In this document: one piece after another, positions 34,081 through 42,641 of the stretch
How positions within the stretch are numbered: position 1 is the stretch's first letter
How the letters are laid out: each line of letters begins with the position of its first letter
DNA from: Palsa-504 sp963808615
GTDB taxonomy: Bacteria; Actinomycetota; Actinomycetes; Streptosporangiales; Streptosporangiaceae
DNA length: 64,000 bases
Direction of reading: 5' to 3'
Assembly (NCBI GenBank): GCA_963808615.1
Contig: CAWEGV010000011.1
Coordinates: 868,001 to 932,000, forward strand
The notes under the pieces: model-generated
What the model was told of the DNA's origin: nothing
Seen by the model: the letters and a program-made list of their open reading frames with translations, nothing else
The model's database searches: none
Position numbers and translations under genes: made by a program

Positions 34081-35592
34081 ATGGACCCAACCGAGCCCGT
34101 GGTCCGCACGGCCAGCGGCCTGGTCCGCGGCCGCAGGGCCGACCGGGGCGGCATTGCTGCCTTCCGCGGCATCCCGTTCGCCCAGCCGCCCGTGGGCGGC
34201 CTGCGGTTCGCCGCGCCGCGTCCGGCCACGCCCTGGGCAGGCACCAGGGAAGCGGCCGCGTTTGGCCCGGCGCCGCCGCAGTCGGGCTACGCGCTGGCCC
34301 CGGCCCCCGCGCCCGGCGCCGACCCGGATAACTGGCTGACCGTCAACGTGTTCTCGCCCGACCCGGGCGCGGCCGGGCTGCCGGTCATGGTGTGGATCTA
34401 CGGCGGTGCGTACCGGGCCGGGGCGTCCAGCCTGCCAGGCTACGACGGCACGCTGCTGGCGCGGCAGAACGTGGTGCTGGTCACCTTCAACCACCGGGTG
34501 GGCGTGGAGGGTTACGCCTACCTGCCGGGCGTTCCGGCCAACCGCGGTCTGCTGGATCAGGTCGCGGCGCTGCGCTGGGTTAGGGAGAACATCGCGGCGT
34601 TCGGCGGCGACCCGGACCGGGTGACCGTCTTCGGCGAATCGGCCGGGGCCGGGGCGATCGCGGCCTTGCTGGTCATGCCAGACGCGGCCGGCCTGTTCCG
34701 CCGGGCCATCGCGCAGAGCGTGCCGGGCACGTTCTTCTCGCCCGCCCTGGCCGCCGACGTGACCGCCGCCATCGCGGCGCAGGCCGGGCTGCCCCCCACC
34801 ACGGAGGCCTTCAGAACCGCCGAGCCCGCCCGGCTGGCCGCCGCCGCCGACGCGGTGCGGCCCGGCCACCACGTGGAACGATGGGGGCCGGTCGGGTTCA
34901 CCCCCACGCCGTTCTCGCCGGTGGTGGACGGCCAGGTGCTGCCCGTCGCGCCGTGGCGGGCGGCGGCCGCAGGCGCCGCCCGGGCCGTCGACCTGATCGC
35001 GGGGCACAACCGCGACGAATACCGGCTGTTCATCGAGGTCTACGGGCTCCGCGGCCAGGTGACCGCCGAGCGGGCCAGCCGGGCGCTGCGGGTCCTGGCC
35101 CCGGGTGACGGCGGCGGGGCCGCCTACCGTGCTGCCTATCCGGACGCCGGCCCCGAGACGCTGTTCGAGCTCGTGCACTCCGACTGGCTGTTCCGGATGC
35201 CGAGCCTGCACCTGGCCCAGGCCCACGCGGCTGCGGGCGGGCGGACCTTCCTGTATGAGGTCACCTATCCCGCGCCGGCGGCTGGGCTCGGGTCCTGCCA
35301 TGGGATCGACGTGCCGCTGGTGTTCGGCGACTACCAGGCCGTCGGGCAGATGCTGTTCGGCCCCGAGCCGCCCGCCAGCGCCGTGGCGCTCGGGGACCTG
35401 ATGCGCTCGCAGTGGGCGGCGTTCGCCGCCACCGGTGACCCCGGCTGGCCGCAGTACGCTCCAGGACACCGGGCGACCCGCATCTTCGACGACCCGCCTG
35501 ACGTCACCAGCTACCCGGAACAAGAGTCAATGCACCTCTGGGACCAGCACCGATTCGGGACGCTCGACCTGGTCACCGAACACTCACGGTAA
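34081..35592 (+). CDS. Carboxylesterase/lipase family protein (type B)
   Basis: A 503-residue alpha/beta hydrolase of the type-B carboxylesterase family: VRTASGLVRGRR N-terminus, RGIPFAQPPVG, MVWIYGGAYRAGASSLPGY (oxyanion hole), VTVFGESAGAGAIAALL (nucleophile Ser), GHNRDEYRLFIEVYG (acidic residue), and GSCHGIDVPLVFG (His). No signal peptide, so cytosolic. It probably hydrolyses carboxylic esters or amides of xenobiotics. GGAGAAGGGG precedes ATG 34081. Followed at 9 nt by the gamma-carbonic-anhydrase-like gene, and likely co-transcribed. Confidence 0.9.
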   Translation: MDPTEPVVRTASGLVRGRRADRGGIAAFRGIPFAQPPVGGLRFAAPRPATPWAGTREAAAFGPAPPQSGYALAPAPAPGADPDNWLTVNVFSPDPGAAGLPVMVWIYGGAYRAGASSLPGYDGTLLARQNVVLVTFNHRVGVEGYAYLPGVPANRGLLDQVAALRWVRENIAAFGGDPDRVTVFGESAGAGAIAALLVMPDAAGLFRRAIAQSVPGTFFSPALAADVTAAIAAQAGLPPTTEAFRTAEPARLAAAADAVRPGHHVERWGPVGFTPTPFSPVVDGQVLPVAPWRAAAAGAARAVDLIAGHNRDEYRLFIEVYGLRGQVTAERASRALRVLAPGDGGGAAYRAAYPDAGPETLFELVHSDWLFRMPSLHLAQAHAAAGGRTFLYEVTYPAPAAGLGSCHGIDVPLVFGDYQAVGQMLFGPEPPASAVALGDLMRSQWAAFAATGDPGWPQYAPGHRATRIFDDPPDVTSYPEQESMHLWDQHRFGTLDLVTEHSR

Positions 35593-35601
35593 GGTTTGCT
35601 G

Positions 35602-36132
35602 ATGCCGCTGTACGCCCTGGGGGAGTTCGAGCCGGACATCGACGGCTCCGCCTTCGTCCACCCCGATGCCGTCGTCATCGGCCGGGTGCGGATCGGTCCC
35701 GAGGCGTCGGTCTGGCCGTGCGCGGTGCTGCGCGGCGACCACGGCCGGATCGAGATCGGCGCCAGGACCTCGGTCCAGGACGGAACCGTGGTCCACTGCA
35801 CCGAGGACTACCCGACGCTCATCGGAGCCGAATGCGTGGTCGGGCACAACGCGCACCTCGAAGGCTGCGTGGTCGAGGACAGGTGCCTGATCGGTTCGGG
35901 GTCCGTCACCTTGAACCGGGCCCGGGTCGGCACCGGCGCGATCGTGGCGGCCGGCGCCCTGGTACCCGAGGGCTGCGAGGTGCCGCCCGGCGTCCTGGTC
36001 GTCGGCGTCCCGGCGAAGATCAAGAAGACCGCGGTCTCCGGCGACACGGTGGATCGCGCGGTGAAGACGTACCTCGAGTCCGCCCGCAGGTACCGGACCA
36101 GCCTGCGGCGCCTGGATGCCGGCGGCTCCTGA
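35602..36132 (+). CDS. Gamma-carbonic anhydrase-like protein
   Basis: A 176-residue left-handed beta-helix protein with C-terminal helix. The three zinc histidines of gamma-class anhydrases are in place: GTVVHCTED, VVGHNAHLEGC. The N-terminus EFEPDIDGSAFVHPDAVVIG and cap VPPGVLVVGVPAKIKK are typical of YrdA/PaaY-like members, which can act as carbonic anhydrase or thioesterase. It lies in an apparent esterase-CA-amidohydrolase operon, ATG 9 nt after the esterase stop. Compare with the 8027 homologue, which lacks these histidines. Confidence 0.9.
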   Translation: MPLYALGEFEPDIDGSAFVHPDAVVIGRVRIGPEASVWPCAVLRGDHGRIEIGARTSVQDGTVVHCTEDYPTLIGAECVVGHNAHLEGCVVEDRCLIGSGSVTLNRARVGTGAIVAAGALVPEGCEVPPGVLVVGVPAKIKKTAVSGDTVDRAVKTYLESARRYRTSLRRLDAGGS

Positions 36133-36161
36133 ACGGCGCCCGTGGACCCGGACCGATCCCG

Positions 36162-37022
36162 ATGATCGACGGCCTGGCGCTGGTCGACGCCCACATGCAC
36201 GTGCCGAGGCTGAGCACCGTGAGCCCGGCCTGGATGCAGTGGGCCGCCTCCTACGGCGGGGATTCCGGCTGGCGGGAGGCGTTCGGGCCCGACGGCGACC
36301 CCGTCCCGTCCCGGCTCGACGCGCTGCTGGCCGCCGAGGGCGTCGACGCCGCCCTGCTGTTCGCCGAGTACAGCCCCCGCGCGACCGGGATCCAGCCGGT
36401 CGAGGACCTGCTGCCGATCATCGCCTACAACCCCCGCAGGTTCCGCCTGGTGGCCAACGTGAACCCGCGGCTGCATCCCTCGCCCGCGGCCGAGGCCGAA
36501 CGGCAGCTGGCCCTGGGAGCGGTGGCGGTCAAGGTGCACCCGGTGCACGGCGGATTCCGCGCCGACGGCGATGACATGTACCCGGTCTACGAGCTGTGCG
36601 CCGCGCGCGTCGTGCCGGTGATCGTGCACACCGGCGGCAGCATCTTCCCCGGCTCGCAGCCCGAGGCGGGGGACCCGAAGCTGATGGCCGCCGTAGTCCG
36701 CGATTTTCCCGGCGTCCAGTTCGTGCTGGCCCACGGGGGCCGCGGCCACTGGTACGCCGACGCCGCCCGGATGGCGCTGGACCGCGACAACGTCTGGCTG
36801 GACCTGGCCGGGCTGCCGCCCAAGCGGCTGCCCGGCTACTACGCCGGCTTCGACCTTGGAAACCTGGCCCGCAGGTGGATCTTCGGCACCGACTGGCCCG
36901 GGGTGCCCGGCGTGGCCCAGAACGCGCGTGCCGTGGCAGCCCTCGGCCTGCCGGGCGACATCCTGGCCGGCGTCCTGGCCGGCAACGCCGCCCGTGTCTA
37001 CCCGGGCCTGGCCATCCCGTGA
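36162..37022 (+). CDS. Amidohydrolase family protein (metal-dependent TIM barrel)
   Basis: A 286-residue amidohydrolase-2 type enzyme. Metal site ALVDAHMHVPRL near residue 12 (HxH), barrel strands with VKVHPVHGGF (third ligand), VIVHTGGSIFPG, FVLAHGGRGHWY and RWIFGTDWPGVP with the catalytic Asp. Related enzymes are hydrolases or non-oxidative decarboxylases of aromatic or lactone substrates. Start ATG 36162 fits the barrel; the longer open frame upstream is a shadow of the previous gene, whose stop is 30 nt away. Third gene of the esterase-CA operon. Confidence 0.85.
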   Translation: MIDGLALVDAHMHVPRLSTVSPAWMQWAASYGGDSGWREAFGPDGDPVPSRLDALLAAEGVDAALLFAEYSPRATGIQPVEDLLPIIAYNPRRFRLVANVNPRLHPSPAAEAERQLALGAVAVKVHPVHGGFRADGDDMYPVYELCAARVVPVIVHTGGSIFPGSQPEAGDPKLMAAVVRDFPGVQFVLAHGGRGHWYADAARMALDRDNVWLDLAGLPPKRLPGYYAGFDLGNLARRWIFGTDWPGVPGVAQNARAVAALGLPGDILAGVLAGNAARVYPGLAIP

Positions 37023-37155
37023 TCCGGCCGGGGCTAGCATACGACCAAGGCACCTCAGCAGCGTCCGCGCGTTACGTGCCGGCGAAACCAGTCGTCAGCA
37101 GTACACGTTGTCATTGATACCCGCACACTTTCGCACCAAGTGAAAACAGGGCGCC

Positions 37156-38298
37156 GTGGACCTGGATGTTGACTACGCGACCACCCTGCTGGCCGCCGTG
37201 CTGCTCGGGGTCGGCTTCGTCCTGCAGCAGTTCGCCGCCGAGCAGGAGCCCGAGTCGCGGTTCCTGCACCTGCGCATCCTGACCGACCTGCTGCGCAAGC
37301 CCAGGTGGCTGCTCGGGATCGGGTGCATGGTGGCCGGTTACCTGCTCGCGGCCTGGTCCATCGGCCACCTCGAGCTCACCCTGGTCGAACCGCTGCTGAC
37401 CACCTACCTGGTGTGGGCCCTCATCCTCGCCGTCCCGCTGTCCAAGCAGCCGGTCCGGGCCACCGAGGTGGTCGGCGCGATCATCTTGTGCGGGGGCGTG
37501 GCCCTGCTGTCGGCGTCCCGGTCGATCACCCCCATCGGGCTGTCGGTCGGCTCGTTCTCGCAGTGGTACGCGGCGGCCATCATCGCCGGTGTCGCGTTCA
37601 TCTGCGTGCTGATCGGGCTCCGCGGGAAGGGCCAGGTGCGTGCCACCCTCACCGGGCTGGCGGCGGGCCTGGTCTTCGGCATCCAGGACGCGCTGACCAG
37701 GCAGACCCTGGAGATCACCCAGGCGAACGGGTTCACCGCGGTGTTCAGCGCCTGGGCGCCCTATGCCCTGGTCGGCGCGGGCATCGTCGGCATCTGGCTG
37801 ATGCAGAACGCGTTCAGCGCGGCCCCGCTGCACGCCTCGCTGCCCGCCATCGCGGCCGGTGAGCCCATCGCCGGGATCGCGCTCGGCATCGTCGTGTTCG
37901 GCGACAGCATCCAGATCACGCCGGGCATGCTGGCCATCCAGGCCGGCGGGATCGCCGCGCTGATCATCGGCGTGATCGCGGTGGCGCGCTCGTCGGCGTT
38001 CAGCAGGCTGCGGAAGATCACCGCCCTGACCGCCCCGCACGGCCCGCACGGCCACCTGTCCCCGGCCCGTTCAGCCGACGGGCAGGTCCCCTCCGCGCCA
38101 GCCGGCGAGCCCGACCCCGCCGGCTCGGCCGAAGGTCAGGTCCCCGCCGCGCCAGCCGACCCGCAGGCCCCCACTGCCTCGGCCGACACTGCCTCGGCCG
38201 ACAGCCAGGTCCCCGGCCAGCCGGCGCCGCGGAAGTTCTCCCGCCCGGCTCACCGGCGGCAGGTTCACGACTCCCCGTCCGGCGGCGAAGCCCGCTGA
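37156..38298 (+). CDS. DMT family transporter (EamA-like)
   Basis: A 380-residue membrane protein starting with GTG 37156. Nine or ten hydrophobic helices span about residues 5-285 (TTLLAAVLLGVGFVLQQFAA; LGIGCMVAGYLLAAWSIGHL; VVGAIILCGGVALLSA; AAIIAGVAFICVLIGL; MLAIQAGGIAALIIGVIAVA), with the internal repeat of DMT carriers. The last 95 residues are a low-complexity Ala/Pro/Ser cytoplasmic tail with imperfect repeats (SADGQVP, SAEGQVP, SADSQVP). Substrate unknown. Its 3' end overlaps the convergent CtaG-like gene by 34 nt. Confidence 0.8.
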   Translation: MDLDVDYATTLLAAVLLGVGFVLQQFAAEQEPESRFLHLRILTDLLRKPRWLLGIGCMVAGYLLAAWSIGHLELTLVEPLLTTYLVWALILAVPLSKQPVRATEVVGAIILCGGVALLSASRSITPIGLSVGSFSQWYAAAIIAGVAFICVLIGLRGKGQVRATLTGLAAGLVFGIQDALTRQTLEITQANGFTAVFSAWAPYALVGAGIVGIWLMQNAFSAAPLHASLPAIAAGEPIAGIALGIVVFGDSIQITPGMLAIQAGGIAALIIGVIAVARSSAFSRLRKITALTAPHGPHGHLSPARSADGQVPSAPAGEPDPAGSAEGQVPAAPADPQAPTASADTASADSQVPGQPAPRKFSRPAHRRQVHDSPSGGEAR

Positions 38299-39242
38299 GG
38301 AGGTACCCGGCTCAGCGCGCCAGGTCGTGGCCGCGATCCCCAGCCCTTAGCTCCCCAGCCCCTGGGCCCGGCCGGGGCCGAGCCGTGGCTCAGCATCTTG
38401 TCCAGCGCCAGGCTCATGCTCCCGTCGGTGACGATGATCTGCCTGACGATCACGATCATCGCGGGCAGGGCCCAGAAGTCCCCGCACACCCACAGCAGCG
38501 CCGCGCCGATCTGCTGGTCGGCGAACGGGGGCAGGGTGACGCCGGGGATGTGGTCGTAGACCGAGTACAGCGAATCGCTGACGAAGAAGCTCAGCGTCAT
38601 CGCGATGCCGACCATGATCACGTTGGTCACTAGCAGCGCCGCCGCCTGGGACACCAGCGGCATCCGGCGGCGGAACGGCGGCGACGGGATGAACTGCAGC
38701 CAGAACAGCGCCCCGGCAGTGAAGAAGCTGCCGTGCATCAGCCAGATGTGCACGGTCTGGTTGTTCTCGGCCAGGTCATAGGGCCCGGGCAGATGCCAGA
38801 AGATCATGACGAAGTTGAACAGCCCGATCGAGACCCAGGGGCGCAGGAAGAACCCGCCCGCCGCGCGCAGCGGCCTGGACCAGCCGCCCGCCAGCACCCC
38901 CCGGGTCACGTTCTGCCCGGACCGGCCGGGCAGCGCGGCGAGCAGCGGCTGCCACGGCGCTCCCGCCACGATCAGCGACGGTGCGGCGAACATGAGCAGC
39001 AGGTGCTGGATCATGTGCACGAAGAAGTAATCGTCGGCCCAGTAGTCGATCGGCGACTCCACGGACAGCAGCAGCACCACGAGCCCGGCGTAGAACCACA
39101 GTGACCGCAACCGCCGCTGACGGGTCCGCTCGGGCCGGGACCGGCGGGCCAGCCGCCGCAGCCCGATCTCGTGCCAGCCGGCCACCACGATGGCCACGAT
39201 GAGGAACGGATCGAAGGACCAGTTCTCGGTGATGTAGTTCAT
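38265..39242 (-). CDS. CtaG-like cytochrome c oxidase assembly protein (caa3-type)
   Basis: A 325-residue membrane protein with seven or so helices and conserved histidines: VAGWHEIGLRRLAR, VHMIQHLLLMFAAPSLIVAG, FVMIFWHLPGPYD, VHIWLMHGSFFTAGALFWLQ. This is the caa3_CtaG family, which in Bacillus supports formation of the caa3 oxidase copper centre. Last gene of a tight operon after the lipoprotein (7-nt gap) and the DoxX-like/SCO fusion. The last 45 residues are a low-complexity tail that overlaps the DMT gene antisense. Confidence 0.85.
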   Translation of the reverse strand: MNYITENWSFDPFLIVAIVVAGWHEIGLRRLARRSRPERTRQRRLRSLWFYAGLVVLLLSVESPIDYWADDYFFVHMIQHLLLMFAAPSLIVAGAPWQPLLAALPGRSGQNVTRGVLAGGWSRPLRAAGGFFLRPWVSIGLFNFVMIFWHLPGPYDLAENNQTVHIWLMHGSFFTAGALFWLQFIPSPPFRRRMPLVSQAAALLVTNVIMVGIAMTLSFFVSDSLYSVYDHIPGVTLPPFADQQIGAALLWVCGDFWALPAMIVIVRQIIVTDGSMSLALDKMLSHGSAPAGPRGWGAKGWGSRPRPGALSRVPPQRASPPDGES

Positions 39243-39249
39243 AGCCGTC

Positions 39250-40455
39250 CTAGCCCGAGGAGCCGTACTCGATCGGAACGCGGATCACCTGGACCTTAGC
39301 CCAGGCCGCCGAGGCCAGCCGCCAGACGGTGAGTACGGACCCGGACACCGCCAGGGCGTCGTACCCGCCAGAACTGCTCGCCGCGGCGGAGCTGCTGGCC
39401 GGGACGGAGCTGCTCGCCGGGGCGGATTTGCTCGCCGGGGGCGCGAGCGTCACCGTCCCCGCCGGCGCGGGCGGCAGCGCCCGCCAGGGTCCGCCCACCC
39501 CGGCGATGGTCTCCGCCTGGCCGCCTCCGAGCAGCACCCAGACGCTCCCGCCGGACCCGAACCCCGACGCGGCGATGCCCCCGGCCTCCGGAACCGGAGC
39601 CAACACCGTCCAGCGCGTCCCGGTCCACCACGCGGCCAGCAGATCCTTCCCGGCCAGCAGCAGCGCCACGTCACCGCCGCCTGTGTTGGCTAGCACTGGC
39701 GTGGCCAGCCCGAGGACCTGCACCTGGTCGCCGCCAAACCCCGCAGGCAGCGCCGGTCCCGCCGCTTGCCACGTGCCGCCGCTCTCGGCGAACACCCCGG
39801 CCACCCCCCGCCGCAGGCAGCTTCCCGCCGCCATCGGGATGTCATTTTGGCCGAACGAGACTGCGTTCAGCGCCACCAGCCCGCAACTGCGGCCCGGGGC
39901 CGATGCCGCCAGCGCAGCCAGCGTGGTCAGCCGCGACCACTGGCCCGAGGCCGACGCCGCGGGGGTGGGCGCCATCTCGATGCTGCCGTCGTGCAGCAGC
40001 GCCAGGACCCGGCCAGAAGCGCCCACGGCCAGCGCGCCAGGGACGTCGGCCAGGGCGGCGTCGAGCAGCCCTGGCGTCCAGTTCTTTCCCGTGTCGCTGC
40101 TCATCGCCAGCGGAGAGAAGGCCAGCCCCTGGCTGGGCCGGAATCCGACCAGCAGCGAGGTGACACCGGTTCCGCCGGCCGCGACGAGTCCCCCGTTGTC
40201 GGCCACGGCCGGGGGAGTGACCAGCGACCAGCGGCTGGTCCCGGCCGGCCGCACGAACAGCTGCCAGAAGTTGTTCTCCGAGGCGGCTGACCCGCCCATG
40301 ACCGCGATGGCCCAGGCGCCCTGCGAGGTGACCAGCGAGGTGGCCAGCGGCGCGGTCCGGACCACGATGCTCGGGGGAGCGACCGGAGCGGCCTGTGAAC
40401 CGCAGCCGGCGGCCAGGACGGCGAGCAGCCCGGCCAGAACGCCGCGCCGGGTCAT
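39250..40455 (-). CDS. Lipoprotein of unknown function, propeller-like
   Basis: A 401-residue predicted lipoprotein: twin-arginine-like start MTRRGVLAGLLAVLAAGCGS with a lipobox (LAAGC). The mature part repeats a pattern like a sialidase or photosystem-stability-factor propeller (SRWSLVTPPAVADNGGLVAA; GKNWTPGLLDAALADVPGAL; GGSVWVLLGGGQAETIAGVG). Near the C-terminus is a Ser/Ala/Pro linker (PASSSVPASSS) with DNA repeats. Middle gene of the SCO-fusion/lipoprotein/CtaG operon: ATG 40455 is 10 nt after the SCO-fusion stop, with AAGGA between. An extracellular partner of oxidase or copper assembly is inferred. Confidence 0.65.
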   Translation of the reverse strand: MTRRGVLAGLLAVLAAGCGSQAAPVAPPSIVVRTAPLATSLVTSQGAWAIAVMGGSAASENNFWQLFVRPAGTSRWSLVTPPAVADNGGLVAAGGTGVTSLLVGFRPSQGLAFSPLAMSSDTGKNWTPGLLDAALADVPGALAVGASGRVLALLHDGSIEMAPTPAASASGQWSRLTTLAALAASAPGRSCGLVALNAVSFGQNDIPMAAGSCLRRGVAGVFAESGGTWQAAGPALPAGFGGDQVQVLGLATPVLANTGGGDVALLLAGKDLLAAWWTGTRWTVLAPVPEAGGIAASGFGSGGSVWVLLGGGQAETIAGVGGPWRALPPAPAGTVTLAPPASKSAPASSSVPASSSAAASSSGGYDALAVSGSVLTVWRLASAAWAKVQVIRVPIEYGSSG

Positions 40456-40465
40456 GAGCGGTCCT

Positions 40466-42406
40466 TCATGAGTTGACCGGGCTGGCCAGCTCCTGGCGGG
40501 CGTACCCGCTGAGCAGCACGGAGAACGAGGACTGGGTACTGGCGGTGCCCGGCCCGGGGTCGGCACCGACCTCCTCGCGGATGTGCCCGGACCGGTCGAT
40601 GACCACGGCCAGGTCGTTGTGCGCCGACATGGAGCCCGCGGGCAGGTTCTCCACCGTGATGCCGTACTCACGCCAGACCTGGCTGAGCTGGCTGAGGGAC
40701 CCGGTCAGGTACAGCCAGTTCGGCACGGTGCTGAGCCCTTCCTCGCGGTCGAAGGCCTGGGTGAACTCGACCGCCCGGTAGGTCGGGTTGGCCACCACGG
40801 CGACCAGTTCCACGTCCTTGTCCGCCGACCCGAGCAGCACCCCCGCCTCCTTGAACTCCGCCCCGATGATCGGGCAGTCGGTGGTGCACACCGGGTCGAG
40901 GAAGGTCATCAGCACCACCTTGCCGTGCAGGCTGGCCAGCGAGACCGGCTGGCCGTCCTGGTCGGTGAGCTGGAAGCCCGGAGCCGGGACGTCCATGGCG
41001 GCGCTGTCTCCCGCGATGGCCAGGGCCAGGATCGGATCCGCGGTCCGGTTCGCCGCCGCCGCGGCCATCGGGGCGGCACCAACACCGATCACGGCCAGCG
41101 CGGCGACCGCGCCGACCGACCTGGGGCTGACCGTCGCGAACGTCCCCCCCAGCGCCTTGGGCCGCAGCCGCTGCCGCCAATCGGCCGCTGCCGGGGTGCT
41201 CGGCTGGGCCTCCGCCGGGGCCTCGTGCGGCGCCGGGGCTGGCGGGTTCAGGGCCAGGTAGCCCGCCGAGAACAGCAACATCATCGGGATCATGCTGTTC
41301 GGGTCGGTGCCGAGCCCGCCGAGGAAGCCGAGGTCCTGGACCAGTACCCAGTCGGCCAGGCCGAACACGATGCCGAACCACACCGCGTACCGGACCAGCC
41401 GGGGCCGCCCGCTCAGGAAGATCGCTCCCATCCCGGCCAGCACGATGACCACCACCAGGTTTACCGCGAAGCCGTTACTGGCCGCGAACGACCCGAAGCT
41501 GGCCAGCAGGGACGACAGGACATGCGGCTGCGGGGTGCCCGACATGCTCTGCACCATGCCGGCCAGGGTGCCCGGCTGGCCGCCCATGGTGCCCTGCCAG
41601 TAACCGCGGCCGGGCCAGGCCTGCAGCACCGCCATGCCGATGAAGAACAGCCCGATGCCGCCCAGCAGCAGCCGCCCCAGCCGCGGGCTCCGCCAGGCGC
41701 TCTCCGGCAGCGCGATGAGCGCCCCGGCCGCCACGTAGAGCAGCACGGCCCCCGGCGCCCCGGTCAGCCAGCTCAGGCCGGGCGCGAAGATCGCGCCGAA
41801 CGATTCCCCGAATACCCACACCACCAGCCCCCAGGCCACGCTGGCCAGCCCGGCCAGCCTGGACCATGGCCCGCGCACCGCGATGATGAGCCAGGCGCCG
41901 ATACCGACCTGGATCCACACCGAGGCCGCGCCCGCCGTGATGGGGTGGTAGGACCAGACGGTCCCGCCCCAGTTGACCAGGTGCTGGAGCCAGGCCGGCG
42001 AGGCCGCCGCGGCCGGCTCGATGACCTGCGCGGCCAGCCCCCCCGCCATCTTCGGCTGCGCCTGCAACAGCCCGTCCAGGATCCAGAGCAGCCCGAACCC
42101 GACCCGCAGCAGCATTCGGCCCGCGGGCTCCGACCCGTTTCCCGATCGGCCGAACCGCCACCCTCGGACCGCCGGGCCCGCCGCTCCGCCAGTCCGCCAG
42201 CCCCGGACCGCCGGTCGAGCGGTCGTGTTCTCTGCGTCCGGCTTGGGGCCGGGGGTGGTGAGCCGCCAGGCCCGGGCCGTAGCCCACAGCAGCCACAGGA
42301 ACGCGATGATGATCAGGGCGATCGCGCCCTGGTGGAGCAGCGCGGACCTGAACGCGGCGACCAGCATGGGGTCGGCCGGATTCAGGCCTGAGTTCATGCC
42401 GGGCAC
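40466..42406 (-). CDS. DoxX-like membrane domain fused to a SCO1/SenC copper-chaperone domain
   Basis: A 646-residue protein of unusual architecture. Residues 1-110: one helix and a Pro/Gly/Arg-rich linker. About 110-410: a polytopic domain of eight or so helices (GRMLLRVGFGLLWILDGLLQ resembles DoxX/DoxD). About 440-460: another helix. From about 480 a thioredoxin-fold SCO domain: APGFQLTDQDGQPVSLASL, VVLMTFLDPVCTTDCPIIGA with the CxxxC pair at 507/511, and copper-binding His in SAHNDLAVVID at about 596. SCO proteins deliver copper to CuA of cytochrome oxidase. It leads an operon with a lipoprotein and CtaG. A CCATAGAGC repeat lies about 45 nt upstream. Confidence 0.8.
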   Translation of the reverse strand: MPGMNSGLNPADPMLVAAFRSALLHQGAIALIIIAFLWLLWATARAWRLTTPGPKPDAENTTARPAVRGWRTGGAAGPAVRGWRFGRSGNGSEPAGRMLLRVGFGLLWILDGLLQAQPKMAGGLAAQVIEPAAAASPAWLQHLVNWGGTVWSYHPITAGAASVWIQVGIGAWLIIAVRGPWSRLAGLASVAWGLVVWVFGESFGAIFAPGLSWLTGAPGAVLLYVAAGALIALPESAWRSPRLGRLLLGGIGLFFIGMAVLQAWPGRGYWQGTMGGQPGTLAGMVQSMSGTPQPHVLSSLLASFGSFAASNGFAVNLVVVIVLAGMGAIFLSGRPRLVRYAVWFGIVFGLADWVLVQDLGFLGGLGTDPNSMIPMMLLFSAGYLALNPPAPAPHEAPAEAQPSTPAAADWRQRLRPKALGGTFATVSPRSVGAVAALAVIGVGAAPMAAAAANRTADPILALAIAGDSAAMDVPAPGFQLTDQDGQPVSLASLHGKVVLMTFLDPVCTTDCPIIGAEFKEAGVLLGSADKDVELVAVVANPTYRAVEFTQAFDREEGLSTVPNWLYLTGSLSQLSQVWREYGITVENLPAGSMSAHNDLAVVIDRSGHIREEVGADPGPGTASTQSSFSVLLSGYARQELASPVNS

Positions 42407-42450
42407 CGAATCCGCTCCTTCCTTAAGCCCGCTTCGATTGGCTGCGCGTC

Positions 42451-42472
42451 CCTGGCTCCCCCATAGAGCCTT
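42451..42472. repeat. Solitary copy of the CCATAGAGCC element
   Basis: CCTGGCTCCCCCATAGAGCC, then TT, matches the unit of the tandem array at 50.3 kb at 20 of 22 positions. It lies about 45-65 nt upstream of the SCO-fusion start, in a promoter position. Confidence 0.7.
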
Positions 42473-42539
42473 CCGCGTCCGGGGCGCGACGGGTTCGCGT
42501 GCGGCCAGGCCCAGTGTCCTTCAGCGTAATCCGTAATGC

Positions 42540-42559
42540 CGTGGCTGCATCCAGCCACG
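42540..42559. promoter_or_regulatory. Perfect 8-bp stem-loop upstream of the SCO fusion
   Basis: CGTGGCTG (42540-42547) and CAGCCACG (42552-42559) with a CATC loop. It lies between the VKOR terminator and the SCO-fusion gene; an operator or a second stem of the terminator are both possible. Confidence 0.4.
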
Positions 42560-42584
42560 CGTCAACATGAGGAATATGTAACCT

Positions 42585-42604
42585 CGCGGGGGACACCCCC
42601 CGCG
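42585..42604. terminator. GC hairpin after the VKOR gene
   Basis: CGCGGGGG (42585-42592) pairs with CCCCCGCG (42597-42604) around a 4-nt loop, 38 nt beyond the minus-strand VKOR stop at 42642. It suggests that VKOR and the SCO-fusion operon are separate transcription units. Confidence 0.65.
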
Positions 42605-42641
42605 GACCCCCCTACCACGGGACTGCGGTGCTGGCCTGCTC

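Noticed and set aside
35718..37022. Longer amidohydrolase frame from 35718
   Set aside because: The first 148 codons are an out-of-frame reading of the gamma-CA gene; the barrel starts at ATG 36162.
40583..42391. A 602-codon plus-strand frame opposite the SCO fusion
   Set aside because: Gln/Arg/Pro-rich shadow without hydrophobic core; the minus strand encodes membrane helices and the SCO site.
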